A program made the position numbers and the translations under genes. The notes under the pieces are model-generated. The model saw only the letters and a program-made list of their open reading frames with translations. It made no database searches and was not told the DNA's origin. From Amborella trichopoda (lineage: Eukaryota > Streptophyta > Magnoliopsida > Amborellales > Amborellaceae): a stretch of 64,000 nt of DNA. Below are positions 34,730 through 45,480 of the stretch, piece by piece (the stretch's first letter is position 1; the number at the start of each line of letters is the position of its first letter). The stretch covers positions 3,794,416-3,858,415 of the forward strand of contig NW_006500351.1 of assembly GCF_000471905.2 (NCBI RefSeq), read 5' to 3'.

Positions 34730-35300
34730 TTCAGACCTGGGGCAAGTCCGAGCCCTCTTCCTTTCCCTATCTCTTTCCCCTCTTGCTTTCTCTCTCTCTA
34801 TATCTCTCTCGTCCTAGGGAGGGCCAGACTTCACTCCCTCTCTCTATTTCTCTGCCCTTATATCTCATCCTTGTTGAACCGCTTGGATTCGCCCCTAGCT
34901 AAGTCCGGTTTCACTCCATGTCTCTCATTCTCTCTCATCCTCGCTTAAGTGCTCGGACCCGCACCCTAGGCAGGCCTGACTTCACTCCATCTCTCCATTT
35001 CTATCCCGTTCTCTCTCACCTTCACCCAGACACTCGGATCCGCACCTTAGGTGGGTCCGGCTCCCTCTCTATATTCTCTCAATCTTCCTTGACCTCTTTG
35101 TTACTCCCAAACGCTCGGTCCCACACCCTAGGTAGGTTCGACTCTCTTTCTCTCTACTCTCTCGTCCTCTCACACCTGTCCTCCCTTATGAAATCCCAGA
35201 CCTGCACTTACGGCAGGTCCATCCCCTCTACCCACTACTCTCATCTTCTTCCACCCTAGTCTACCCCTCAAGACACCGGACCCACATCATAGGCAGGTCA
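34730..35300 (+). repeat. Array of GGACCC/GGGTCC stem-loop motifs in CT-rich DNA (5' LTR)
   Basis: Imperfect palindromes recur every 75-85 bp or so between CT-rich spacers, near 34957, 35035, 35117, 35200 and 35276, with weaker ones at 34737, 34817 and 34893. A clear case is 35035-35060, CGGATCCGCACC then TTAGGTGGGTCCGG. The shared form is GGACCCGCACC-TAGG-YGGGTCC. Each can fold into a short hairpin with a CCTAG-type loop. The same array is in the 3' LTR (59226-59735) and at 53680-54130. Confidence 0.7.
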
Positions 35301-36396
35301 TCTTCTTTCATCCCTCTTAACTCTCTTCTTTCTCACTCTAAATATCTCTCTCTCTCTCTAACTCATATATTCATTATATTTTATTGTTGCTTCATTCTCT
35401 CTCTTACTCACTACTTCTTTTACTTCTTAAGCACTTGGTTCGAGATCTTCTTGAGATAGTGTCATAGGCTTCTAACTCTTGGACTGATACTCCAACCATT
35501 AGCTCGTACAGTGTAGTTGAGTTATAGGAGACACTGATTCTCTTACACTTGGTCACTCGGGTTGGGGTTTTCTTGAGTAAGCTTTCTTTAAAGTTCTGAC
35601 CATTTCACTACTCTAACCACCATGTCACACAGTGCTCGATTTGTGAGAGGCTTTCGTCTCTCTCTCTCTCTCTCTCTCTCTTACTTTCTTCCCCCACTTG
35701 ATCACTTTTAAGGGGCTCTTTGGTTTAGTGACATAGTTATAGGATCAGTTCTGTAACTCCACTTTTCAAATCCTCTGGATATCAGGGTTTCAAACCTGGT
35801 GTTTTTTCTTGTATCCGGTATACCTCTTAGGTGAGGTTACGTGGGGAGGCTGCCCAATTTTCTTTGAGTCATTCATTCACTTCTTTTACTTTTTTTACTT
35901 CATCTTCTTTTTCTTCTCACTTCTAAACTAAATTCTCATCAACTTACTCTCATTCTCTTCTTTTTTCTCTTTTTTTCTTATTTCCCTTACCACTTTACTG
36001 CCAAAACTAGAACCATTAACTCATAAAGCACACCAGAGAGGAGTTAACATTAAGTGAATTCCATTAGCATCTTTTTAGTGAGAGTTTATGTGAGGTGTTA
36101 AGTTTAGACAAGGGGACTGAATTCAAACCGCGTTGCTGGACAGTTGGAGGGCTTTTGCTCATTGATCTAAGAGGGCATTAGCCGAGGCTTATCCCATGAA
36201 CTCAAACCGCAGTGAGGTAGGTCATCGAGTCCATCTCTTCATTGTTTTAAAATCTTCTTATAGTTGGACATACCTATCTGCACGTGACACATGAGTCGCA
36301 CACGCACTCGTGAGGTCAGGGGGTTGTTTGAGAGGGGGTCAATTGAATTTGAATCCCCGAGGGAACTTGAGCTAGGTAGATCCATGTCTGATCAAC

Positions 36397-36413
36397 TGGT
36401 GAATCCACTGGGA
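36397..36413 (+). other. Primer binding site of Tat-type element
   Basis: TGGTGAATCCACTGGGA starts two bases after the 5' LTR. It resembles the TGGCGACTCC(A/G)CTGGGGA site used by Tat/Ogre-type elements (tRNA-Arg-like primer), with changes at a few positions. Confidence 0.6.
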
Positions 36414-38034
36414 TGAGGCACCCTATAGTTGAATCAGTCTGCTCTCAAACCAACATTCGTTCTCACTCCTTAAAATCTGTTATGGAGTCCAATAACTCCT
36501 CTCATCCGAATTGGGGATTTTATCATCCCTACATCCGTGAATGTACCTATGGGAAGTAAGATTGTTCAATCTATTACTCTCATTTATCTTTTGAGTGGTC
36601 TTTCAGACCTTAGTACTCGGGCTCGAGCCTAGGTCAACTTGGGAAAGGGTACTCAAACCCCTTGGTCCCTCTCTACTTGTATCAATGGCAAGTCCATTGG
36701 TGTCAATTGCATGAGTAGTTCTAAAATTGTTGTCCTTCATGCTCACACTGCTACTGGTGGACTCTCCACCAGTCATAAGCTCAAGAGTGGTCCTAAGACC
36801 ACTCCCTCTCCTCATATGGTTAGTTCCTCTAAGGCCACCACTTTAGTGGGTAACCTTAGGGTCACTCAATCTTCACTCTATACGGGCACTTCTCATACTC
36901 GTATGATGCCCCACACATATCATGCTGGTGGTCCGCTTACTAGACCATCTAATTTGAATGGCTACAAGGCCATCCGACACTCACCTACACATGCCACAGC
37001 TAATGGCTCAACCATCGCAATGATGAATTGGAGCAAGCAAAAGCTCACCCCTATCACCTCACTTGCTTCGGGTCTCTTGGGACCGGACCCATTAAAAGTG
37101 GTTCTCAAGCCACTCATGCATTGCATAATACTCACTCAGCTTAAGGAAACTCGAACGTTGTACCGAAAAGAGTACACGATCTGCAACTCAATCATGGGTT
37201 CCAAACAAATATGCACATGCATGCAAACCAAAGTGGTCCTAGGACCACTGCAACTACAAAGATCACCATTTCAAATGAAAGACCTTTCACTTCACTAACC
37301 CAAGCCACCCCCAACACTTTTATGGATCGTGCACATAGATGCAGGTACATTGCTATCACTGGTTTCAAGGGGAAAGGCCAGTAGTACATGCTTCCTTCTA
37401 CCCCAAAACACACGACAACGTGGTACTCGAAGAAGTTCCCTTCGAGTACACTCCTGTCCACTCCTTCTTCTTCTTATGTACAAGCCGGCCCTTGAGGTTG
37501 GACTCGGGGCAAAGGATGCCACACCCAATTCCAGTTTTGGGAGTGGATTTACTAGAGCTTAAGAATCAAGCAACAGAAAGACATGATAGTGCCACTTATA
37601 GGAAAAAAGTCAGAGTCTTCAACTTTAGAAGACTTATTGTAGAAGAACTCATTTTATCCATTGTGAAGTGCAGTGGAACCTGGAATGAGTGGCATTGTTC
37701 AATGCTCAGTTGTTGAGGTGCGAGAAGCAGAACGTAGCCCGTCTGAATCATGACTCCAAAGCTGTCTTGAGCCACAGCAGAAGGAAATATGGCCCCAAGA
37801 CCGTCACAAGCCTATTCGAATCAATCCATAGCCTCAAGGACATCTTGTGCCATGTATGCCTGAACTATGGCCCCAAGGCCGTCAAGATCTAGTAATCACT
37901 AGATCTTCAAGGCAATCCTAGATCCAGTCGGAGCAATTTGATCCTCTGTTTCCTGGATTGCCAGATCAGCGCACGAAGAAAACCAGGATACACCTACCTC
38001 TGAGTCACTCAGCTCTGAGGAATGAGCTAATGTT
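36414..38034 (+). other. Leader/upstream region of Tat-type element
   Basis: A plus-strand frame at 36639-37298 is open for 219 codons without an ATG start, and shorter frames follow at 37329-37892. The Ser/Thr/His-rich translation matches nothing I recognise. Repeated words 'gtggtcctaagaccac' and 'ggccccaagaccgtca' form small imperfect palindromes around 36788, 37098, 37232, 37791 and 37870. Ogre-type elements can have an extra ORF before gag, but I cannot show that this is one. Confidence 0.35.
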
Positions 38035-39060
38035 ATGGCAGTTAGTCAAGATGGTGATGGTCCTGAAGTCTCGATGGCGCACTTTAATGAAACCCTAAAC
38101 AATATCTTGGACAGGCTTAAAGGGCTAGAAAATGCTTGGACAATCGGGATATCTTTGTATCAGGAAGTGAATTCTCCTCTGGATCCTGGATTTGAAGAAG
38201 AAGAGCAAAACCTCCACCTCCTTCTATGGATCAAACCTCAAGACCTCCCATTCCTCGGGTCTTTCCTGATGGTCAACTCTATGTAATTTCTCAAGCTATC
38301 TTCCCAAAGATTACTCAGGAAGATATTCAGAACATAATCAATCGAAGCATTCAGGGCTTATAAGTCTCAAAGGCCCATGAAAATTCCCACTATAAGAAGC
38401 CTTACCTGCCTTTCATTGATCAAGTTCCTTTTTCCCCAGGCTACCAAAATTGAAAATTGCCTGTCACCGGCTCACCCCAATAGCATGTGGCACATTTTGT
38501 GTCAGCATGCCAAGAGTCATCTTCTGATCCCAGACTAAGTTGGTGCTTGGTAATCTCTTTTTCCGAAGATGACTTTCAGTTGGGAGGCAAATTCCACAAT
38601 CGCTCCCTCTTCGTGAATGGTGAACTGCACGTTGTCCCTCTCAATCGGATCATGCTGGACGGAGGGTCAGCAGTTAACCTGATCCCAATAACGATTCTCA
38701 CGAGACTGGGATTAGGGTCTGACAATCTCACTCTTACCCACATCACTGTGCAAGGGTTCAACCAGTTAGGAGAAAAGCCAACCGGCATAGTGCATCTTCG
38801 CCTCAAGATCAGTGATCTCAGTGATTACACTAAGTTCCACGTAATCGACATCGATACCTCTTACAATGTCTTGCTTGGTCATCCTTGGCTTCACGATCAT
38901 TGGGTCGTCCCTTCCACCCTCCACCAATGTTTTAAGTACAGCCGAGATGGAAGGTAACACACGGTCTATGCTGACAAAAGACCGTTCCCCATAGCTGAAA
39001 CTCACTACGCCGATGCCAAGTACTATTTCACAAGCCTCCCAGCATCACAAAAGCCAAAAG
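38035..39060 (+). pseudogene. Tat-type gag-protease remnant
   Basis: A start-like frame at 38035 changes frame, and then about 38390-38450 reads KKPYLPFIDQVPFSPGY, the segment found in Tat gag before the capsid core. The core itself is deleted, and at 38487 HFVSACQES leads abruptly into the protease. There 38560-38957 has HNRSLFVNGE, RIMLDGGSAVNLIPI (the catalytic D-G-G/S), TVQGFNQLGEKPTGIV, FHVIDIDTSYNVLLGHPWLH and STLHQCFKYSRDG. These are consecutive conserved blocks of the aspartic protease of this lineage. After one stop, PFPIAETHYADAKYYF follows as usual. A stop and the gag deletion make it inactive, though the protease core is remarkably intact. Confidence 0.8.
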
Positions 39061-39840
39061 ATGATGATCGAAAGTCGGTGAGAGAGACATGACCTTCATC
39101 TCATAACAACATTAAGGATCTAGGGCGAATGATCACGGATATGTTCAAAGAAGAGGAAAGATAAGGCAAGATCCTCCCTTTGACCCCCATTCACCCAAGT
39201 ATACCTTGCCACCTCTCCAAGGTCATTGTATCCTCTCCCGAAGATGAAGCTTCTCCTTCTACTTTTAATTCGCCAGGACAAAACGATGAGTCAGAAGTAG
39301 CCCCTGAGGTGGACCTTCCAACACCAAGGGTCATCTATACATCAGACCAGGAAAAGGTTCTGCATGTCGCCATTGCTCTCCTAAAGGCAGAACTAGTGCA
39401 TCAACCACTGTGAAATGTGCTCCAAATTCTGTCTTCCTTGAACAAGGAGACCACCAGCAGCCAAAAGAAGGTCCTACACTTCTCCCAGGTTGTCATGGAA
39501 GTACAGGCTGACAAGAGTCAACCCGCTGGCTCTCAAGAACAAGACCCCATGGTGGAGCTGAGAAGCAGGGGGCGTAACCTCCAGAATCAGCTAAAGGCTA
39601 TGTGCGTCGCTTCAAAGAACTTAAAAGAGTTTGTCCCTGAGACTAAGACTTATGACGAGCTCAAGACCAATGCACCTCGAATCGAAGCTAAAGCTCCCCC
39701 AATCAAACACTCAGGGTGAGGAAGAAACTGCTCCCCCATTCGAGGTCATTAAAGCCACTATAGGCTGCCCCAAGATGAAGCAAGGAGTGGGCTACTCTTT
39801 CTCTTCTCAAACCATGAAAGGGCGGAAGCAATGAAATAAA
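39061..39840 (+). pseudogene. Protease-RT linker remnant of Tat-type element
   Basis: The protease frame continues with few stops to 39719. 39180-39413 and 39417-39719 are in one frame separated by a single TGA. The translation is hydrophilic (SSPEDEASPSTF, QEKVLHVAIALLKAEL, RGRNLQNQLKAMCVASKN) and matches no domain I know. Between protease and RT, Tat polyproteins carry a long poorly conserved linker, which this may be. No RT follows. Confidence 0.4.
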
Positions 39841-40052
39841 AAAGAAAAAAAATAAGGGACATGCAGTGCAGGAGAAAGGAGTTGCTTCATTCATCAATCA
39901 AAGATTGTTACAAACAGGCAAAAGGGGGCCTTTTACTACTATTACTGGTAATTTTTATACAAGGAATTATAAATGAAGGTGTTTGCTCAATTCTCAAGAC
40001 TGAGCCTATAATGGTTTTGTGTCCACTTGATTCCGTCTTTCAGGGATGTCGC

Positions 40053-40862
40053 CTAGAGGAGAGCAAGCTTTCTGACCAAAGGAGTGTATTCCCCATGTAC
40101 CAACTGAGGAGAGAATGGGTCCTTTCCTACCTCTCTGGCCAAAGAAAGCAAGCCTTCCAGATCGTTGATGTCGCATTCAAGAATCGCCATGTCATCCTCA
40201 TTCTCAAAGCATGCGATTTCCTTAACAATCGAGGGAACCTTCGAAGAAAAAATCTCAAAATCCGGGTGAATGAACTGGCGCATGAGCAAGTTGGTTATGA
40301 GGTTACCTATGAGTGTCGCCGCAGAATAAGTGACAGTCAGAGCCTTAGGAAAGAACTTAAGTAAATGCCTATTAGAGTGATACTTCTTAATAGAAGCTGA
40401 TTCGTCTAAAGATGAAACTTCCTGAGCATGTCGAGCCATTTCAGTCACCTTCATTTTGAACAAGTCTGCACAAGGAACCTCAAAGTCTAAAAGGTTGTCT
40501 AGCAGCTTCTTCGCCAAAAGGGGGAACATGATCAGCTCAAAGAGAGAAGCCCGGCTGAAAAGTTGATAGGCAGCTCTAAGAAGATCACGGCCGTTGTCTG
40601 CAGAAACATTACGGCGATTGAGCCTGGTGAGTTGTGCAGGGAAAGGCATCATGGCCTGCGAAATAGCAAAGCCTCCCTGAATGCGCCAGACAAGAGGATG
40701 AATAACTTGTCTCGAAAGGAGGTGACTAGAAAAGCTGAGCCTATGATAGGTTCCCTTCAAGCGGAAGATGCACGGCCCCCTCTCAAGGTGGCAAGATGCT
40801 ATCGCCGTCACGTAGACAAAGTCAAGACTATCGCCACCAAGAGGGAATCGCCATCTCACCAC
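40053..40862 (-). CDS. Antisense ORF inside Tat-type element, function unknown
   Basis: A 269-codon stop-free frame runs on the strand opposite to gag. The first ATG is at about 40652, giving 199 residues (MMPFPAQLTRLNRRNVSADN...), and the upstream 70 codons are open but lack an ATG. The translation looks protein-like rather than repeat-derived, with amphipathic stretches such as LLDNLLDFEVPCADLFKMKV and LECDINDLEGLLSLAREVGK and no low complexity. I recognise no domain. Extra ORFs, including antisense ones, are known in Tat-lineage Gypsy elements, usually near pol, so this could be such an accessory gene. It could also be a captured host fragment or chance. Nothing visible supports expression. 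Confidence 0.35.
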   Translation of the reverse strand: MVRWRFPLGGDSLDFVYVTAIASCHLERGPCIFRLKGTYHRLSFSSHLLSRQVIHPLVWRIQGGFAISQAMMPFPAQLTRLNRRNVSADNGRDLLRAAYQLFSRASLFELIMFPLLAKKLLDNLLDFEVPCADLFKMKVTEMARHAQEVSSLDESASIKKYHSNRHLLKFFPKALTVTYSAATLIGNLITNLLMRQFIHPDFEIFSSKVPSIVKEIACFENEDDMAILECDINDLEGLLSLAREVGKDPFSPQLVHGEYTPLVRKLALL

Positions 40863-41466
40863 CGAGGACTATCGACATCTCGAGCACCAAGGCATATTAA
40901 TGCCTCTCTCCAGCTCTCACCACGCACCACATGTGCGACCCTTGAAATCCGGACACGATCGCCTAACACTTGTGGCATGGCCTATCGCTGTGCGTACGGA
41001 GGTGATCGTTCGCAGCCCCATGACCCTTTGTCTTCGTGACCATTATGATCACCCCAACCCATTGGGTTGCCAAGGGTGTTTCCCCTCTTCGTCGGGAATT
41101 CACTCCTTCCACCGGGAAAACCCTTCCCGCCTACTGCTTGCGACTGGAGTTAGCAGAAATCACCGGGAATCCCCGAAACACTTCCTTGTGACCCTGCGGA
41201 TTTCCCTTCTCCCTGGTTTCCCACTTCAGTAGTTCACTAAAGCTCACCGGAATACCGCTAAGGTTCTGGTGAGCTCAATTCAGCCCCTCCTCTTTCTGCT
41301 CCAACAACCAAAGAGCTGACAAAGCCCTCTGAACTCTCTGTGACCTCCACTTCAGCAGCTGAACGACTAGAGCAGCACTAGAACCCCGGCAGGGCACCTC
41401 TGCAAATTCTGCTAGGGCCCCGAGAGACCCTCTTCCTTGCCCAGAAAGCCTCGACACTTGTTGAAA
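40863..41466. other. Non-coding remainder left of the Tekay insertion
   Basis: GC-richer than the surroundings, with open but unrecognised frames on both strands (40563-41039, 40900-41232). No conserved domain is seen. The sequence just before 41467 (TGAAA) is the left copy of the Tekay target duplication. Confidence 0.45.
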
Positions 41467-41519
41467 TGTGACAACCCAAGCTTTTTCCGACCAGCTAGAA
41501 GGCATGATGGGATAGGGAA

Positions 41520-42005
41520 GTGTGCCAACGTCAGCTGAGTAGGAGTGAGAGGCCAGCGCTGGCTGGAGTTATGTGGAGAAGTGTCAGCGCAAGCTAGAGT
41601 TGTGTAGAGAAGCGTCAGCGCCGGCTGGGTAGGAGTGAGAGGCCAACGCCGGCTGGAGTTGTGTGGAGAAGCACCAACACTGGCTGGGTAGGAGTGAGAG
41701 GCCAGCATCGGGTGGAGTTGTGTGGAGAAGCGCCAGTGCCGGCTGGGTAGGAGTGAGAGGCCAGCGCTGACTGGAGTTGTGAGAAGAAGCGCCAACGCCG
41801 GTTGAGTTGCCCAGCACCGGTTGGGGAGTGTAACGCTAGCTGAAGTTGTGGCCAGCACCAGCTGGAAGGAGGAGAAGTGCGCCAGCGCCGACTGGAAGGA
41901 GGAGAAGTGTGCCAGCACCTGTTGGGAGGAGGAGAAGTGTGTCAACGCCGGTTGAGTAGAGAGCCCAGCGTTGGCTATGTAGAGGGTTAGCGGCGGCTGT
42001 GTCTC
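41520..42005. repeat. GC-rich minisatellite, unit about 59 bp (Tekay LTR)
   Basis: Units contain GGTAGGAGTGAGAGGCCAGC, then GCCGGCTGGAGTTGTGTGGA, then GAAGCGCCAGC. The matching array in the right LTR is 49895-50525. Its antisense frame stays open for 199 codons (PALASHSYPA-like repeats) because the unit lacks stops there. I regard that as a by-product of the repeat. Confidence 0.85.
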
Positions 42006-42155
42006 TGACATGCATGAGTTGGAGGTGATACTTGTTTAATGCATGCTAGTGTGGATGCCACTGGTCTAGATTTCGAGCCTCCTTGATTACACTTGGTTAG
42101 CCACCCCAAACATGAGAATATTTAAGCCTCTTCTCTCACCTATGCCCCTCATTCT

Positions 42156-42186
<31 letters not shown>

Positions 42187-42188
42187 AC

Positions 42189-42857
42189 NNNNNNNNNNNN
42201 NNNNNNNNNNNNNNNNNNNNNNNNNNNNNNNNNNNNNNNNNNNNNNNNNNNNNNNNNNNNNNNNNNNNNNNNNNNNNNNNNNNNNNNNNNNNNNNNNNNN
42301 NNNNNNNNNNNNNNNNNNNNNNNNNNNNNNNNNNNNNNNNNNNNNNNNNNNNNNNNNNNNNNNNNNNNNNNNNNNNNNNNNNNNNNNNNNNNNNNNNNNN
42401 NNNNNNNNNNNNNNNNNNNNNNNNNNNNNNNNNNNNNNNNNNNNNNNNNNNNNNNNNNNNNNNNNNNNNNNNNNNNNNNNNNNNNNNNNNNNNNNNNNNN
42501 NNNNNNNNNNNNNNNNNNNNNNNNNNNNNNNNNNNNNNNNNNNNNNNNNNNNNNNNNNNNNNNNNNNNNNNNNNNNNNNNNNNNNNNNNNNNNNNNNNNN
42601 NNNNNNNNNNNNNNNNNNNNNNNNNNNNNNNNNNNNNNNNNNNNNNNNNNNNNNNNNNNNNNNNNNNNNNNNNNNNNNNNNNNNNNNNNNNNNNNNNNNN
42701 NNNNNNNNNNNNNNNNNNNNNNNNNNNNNNNNNNNNNNNNNNNNNNNNNNNNNNNNNNNNNNNNNNNNNNNNNNNNNNNNNNNNNNNNNNNNNNNNNNNN
42801 NNNNNNNNNNNNNNNNNNNNNNNNNNNNNNNNNNNNNNNNNNNNNNNNNNNNNNNNN
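42189..42857. other. Assembly gap (669 N)
   Basis: A run of N flanked on both sides by (CT)n. At the same place in the right LTR (about 50672-50688) there is only a short (CT)n with no extra sequence. The gap therefore probably hides only a microsatellite of uncertain length, and frames reported through it are meaningless. Confidence 0.95.
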
Positions 42858-42897
<40 letters not shown>

Positions 42898-43319
42898 AGA
42901 CACAAAGTGGAAGAAGTGACTTGGTGAGCAGCCATTGTTGGGCGGGTAAGAGCTGTGAGCAAAGGTTGGAGAAGGCACCATTGTTAATTAAGTGGATCCA
43001 TTACCCTTATATTGGACTCATGAGAATGTATGGAAACTTAGGCATGCGGATGAGCAATAGAAGAGTATGTGATAGAGAAAAGCTTAAGCCTTTTGAAATG
43101 GAAATTTGGTTTTGTCCTATGATAGTGATGAATGTAAGAATGGAGTTGTGATTCTTAGATTATGTAAGAAATGCATGTTATGTGTGTGCACATTGTGAGA
43201 GAATGGATGTTATCATGTTCTTCATTATGAAATGATGGTTATGGAATGCATTCTTGACACATGTTAAATGAAAACATGAAATTCCAAGAATATATGTGTT
43301 CTTGAATGAGGCTTTTGAA

Positions 43320-44050
43320 TGACCAAATGAAGTCCGATTGATCTCAAACTACCACCGTTGGAAAGATACAAGAAGGTAGTAAAATGTTTGGTCTTTCCCA
43401 CTAGTAAAATTCTTTACAAAAATGAAGTTATATTTCAAAATGAAAGGGTATGTTACTGTGGACTGTTTCCCTGGATTTGTCATTAATACGACTGTGTTCA
43501 TCGATTTTAACTAACAAAAAGATGTCCATTGTTTGCCAAACCATAGCCATTTGAAATATTTTTGAATGGGTTAAAAGTTGCATGTAGAAAATATTTATGA
43601 AATTCTCTTTAGATTGAAAGTTACGCTTCGTTTTACGAGGGTATGTCGCTGTGGACAGTTTTAGCAAAAGTACAGATTTAACGCCTCTAATGTTACTGAA
43701 TTTGACTAACCAAATGGTATCAAACCCCTGCCATTGGAACCGGATATGAGTCATCTCCAATTCACGGTTGACCACTTTTCGAAAGTCCTTGATTTTGAAA
43801 CATGGTCGGAATTTCAAAGACATGTAATTGTCTTTACTGCACAACAGATTTCAGATAAAATGTCTCTATTTTTGGGTTCTTTTGAGGGGCCAAATAAGGT
43901 CCAATTGCGCTCAAACCACCCCTAATTGAAAGACAGTTGTGTCTAACATAAAATTTATTTTGGAACTATCTTCAAATTCCAAATGAACGCAAAGATATGG
44001 CCTTGTTTGGACTTGGATGTCAATGCCTGAATCTTTAGAAAGTGTGACAT
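43320..44050 (+). repeat. Four decayed modules of about 190 bp in the Tekay LTR
   Basis: Modules start near 43321, 43513, 43707 and 43888 with '(t)gaccaaatg.agtcc.attg..ctcaaac.acc.c..ttg.aa.' and end with '.gggtatgt..ctgtggac.gttt', the last part repeated less well in modules 3 and 4. Spacing is 181-194 bp. The right LTR has the same series at about 51115-51850. Confidence 0.6.
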
Positions 44051-44330
44051 CGATACTCTGACTCTGTTATATGAACTCTGATTCTGTTATATGGACTCTG
44101 ACTCTATTATATGAACTCTGACTCTGTTATATGAACTTTGATTCTATTATATGTACTCTGACTCTGTAATAGGAACTCTGACTCTGTTATATGAACTTTG
44201 ATTCTGTTATATGAACTCTGACTCTGTTATAAGAGCTCTGACTCTATTATATGAGCTATGATTCTGTTATATGAACTTGGACTCTGTTATATGAACTCTG
44301 ATTCTGTTACACGAACTCTGATATATCTGA
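44050..44330 (+). repeat. Minisatellite, unit about 22 bp (Tekay LTR)
   Basis: About a dozen copies of ACTCTG(A/T)(T/C)TCTGTTATATGA. The matching array in the right LTR is at 51865-52140. The unit resembles none of the flanking sequence and is confined to the LTRs. Confidence 0.9.
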
Positions 44331-45480
44331 TGCGGGGCACTACGCAATGGGTCCTCCATTGGTAGTGGATATTCTAATTTTGTTCCATGATTCTATTATT
44401 CTATGATTTTTGGCCACTACATAATGGGTCCTCCATTGGTAGTGAATATTCTAAATTCTGTTATATGCATTCTGATTCTGGTCAATGCTCTGATTCTCTG
44501 ACCACTATACAATGGGTCCCCAATTGATAGTTGGGTTTTTTGTACCTCGATTCTTATGATAGGAGTGGAATTGAGATGTAACTGTATTTGACTGGGAGGG
44601 TCGTGCCCCCCCAAATTTTTCTGGGCACTACACATTGGGTCTTCCAATGGTAGTGTAACGCCCTCTTACCTAAGGCACAAATGAGGATTCTGTCTTGCAA
44701 GGCTGCAGCCTATCAAAAACCCCAAAGTGTGCTGGGGATTGTGTGCGTGAGTGAGGAAATTATGAAGTAGGGCCCCTACTTGCCATTGTCCTCCCTTTTG
44801 AAGGAGGGTAGAAGTCCCAAGCTCAGGATTGGCTTAGCCTGATCACTGTGGCTTCTACTTCGGGAGTTAACTACTATGTTCGGCTTTTCTGAATTCTATA
44901 TTCAATAAGATTATCTGACTGTAATTGTGATATGCAAGTAACGCTCCGTTAACTGATTTAGATTCTTTTATATGGCCTTCATGTGCACTATGATAAGTGA
45001 CTGTACTCTGTAAGACAAAATGCGATTTCTGATAAACTATGAGCATGTTATCATGTATAGACTGATAGTCAGGAATGCAAGGGTAGTGATATACTTACTA
45101 GGCTTTTAGGTCATTCCATCTTAATTTCATAACTGTAGAGTGAAGGGTGCTAGCAGTTGTGCTCAAGGTGGGTGGCAGATTGAGAGCTTGAAGCCTGAGG
45201 TTAAGAAGTTTGAGAAGCCGTCTATCGGAGACCTTCATAGTATGTTTTGGTGATTTCAACAATCTGATGTATTCCTCATTTTGTGCATTTTGGGCCAGTA
45301 GTGCCTTAACAAAATTGTAAAGACTTTTGATTTGGGAAGAAATGAATTGGTTGTACTTTTTGGATTGATAATTGTTGGATTTGTGGACTTATTTTAGTTT
45401 TCTTTCATAGTTTGCTCTCGATTCCATGTTTTTAATGTGTTGATGCCACTTCCCCCTAAGGGACGTACGTGACCTCCAGT

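Larger units (their letters stand above)
32547..36394 (+). repeat. 5' LTR of Tat-type element
   Basis: Starts TGTTATACG and ends ATCA just before the primer site. Parts in order are a unique region with phrases such as 'ttttgagtccaattaagctcaaattta' (about 33095), a TATA box (33917), a leader with CTATACC words, a 20-bp tandem repeat (34262-34325, 'ttgttatcctatacccttt'), a long CT-rich tract with (CT)n at 34687-34726, a hairpin-motif array (34730-35300), (CT)n again at 35655-35682, and a distal part with 'gtttcaaacctggt'. It differs from the 3' LTR at many sites. Confidence 0.85.
41467..45480 (+). repeat. 5' LTR of Tekay element (with sequencing gap)
   Basis: It aligns with 49840-53348 from TGTGACAACCC to 'gtgacctcc.gtc' at about 45480. 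The last 60 bp or so of the right LTR (after GACCTCCGGTC) and the primer site are missing here. The gag frame starts directly at the junction. Internal parts are a GC-rich minisatellite (41520-42005), a CT microsatellite with a gap, four 190-bp modules (43320-44050) and a 22-bp minisatellite (44050-44330). Confidence 0.85.

Noticed and set aside
34425..35259. Overlapping Ser/Leu/Phe-rich frames in the Tat LTR
   Set aside because: By-products of the CT microsatellite and hairpin-motif array. The same frames are broken in the other LTR.
41412..42011. 199-codon antisense 'repeat protein' in the Tekay LTR
   Set aside because: Entirely made of the 59-bp minisatellite lacking stops in one frame. 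The partner LTR has it interrupted.
42087..42962. Frames spanning the N run
   Set aside because: They consist mostly of unknown residues and cannot be supported.
44050..44330. 22-bp array considered as a CRISPR-like repeat
   Set aside because: Units are directly tandem without unique spacers, lie in a plant LTR and are duplicated in the partner LTR, so this is a minisatellite.
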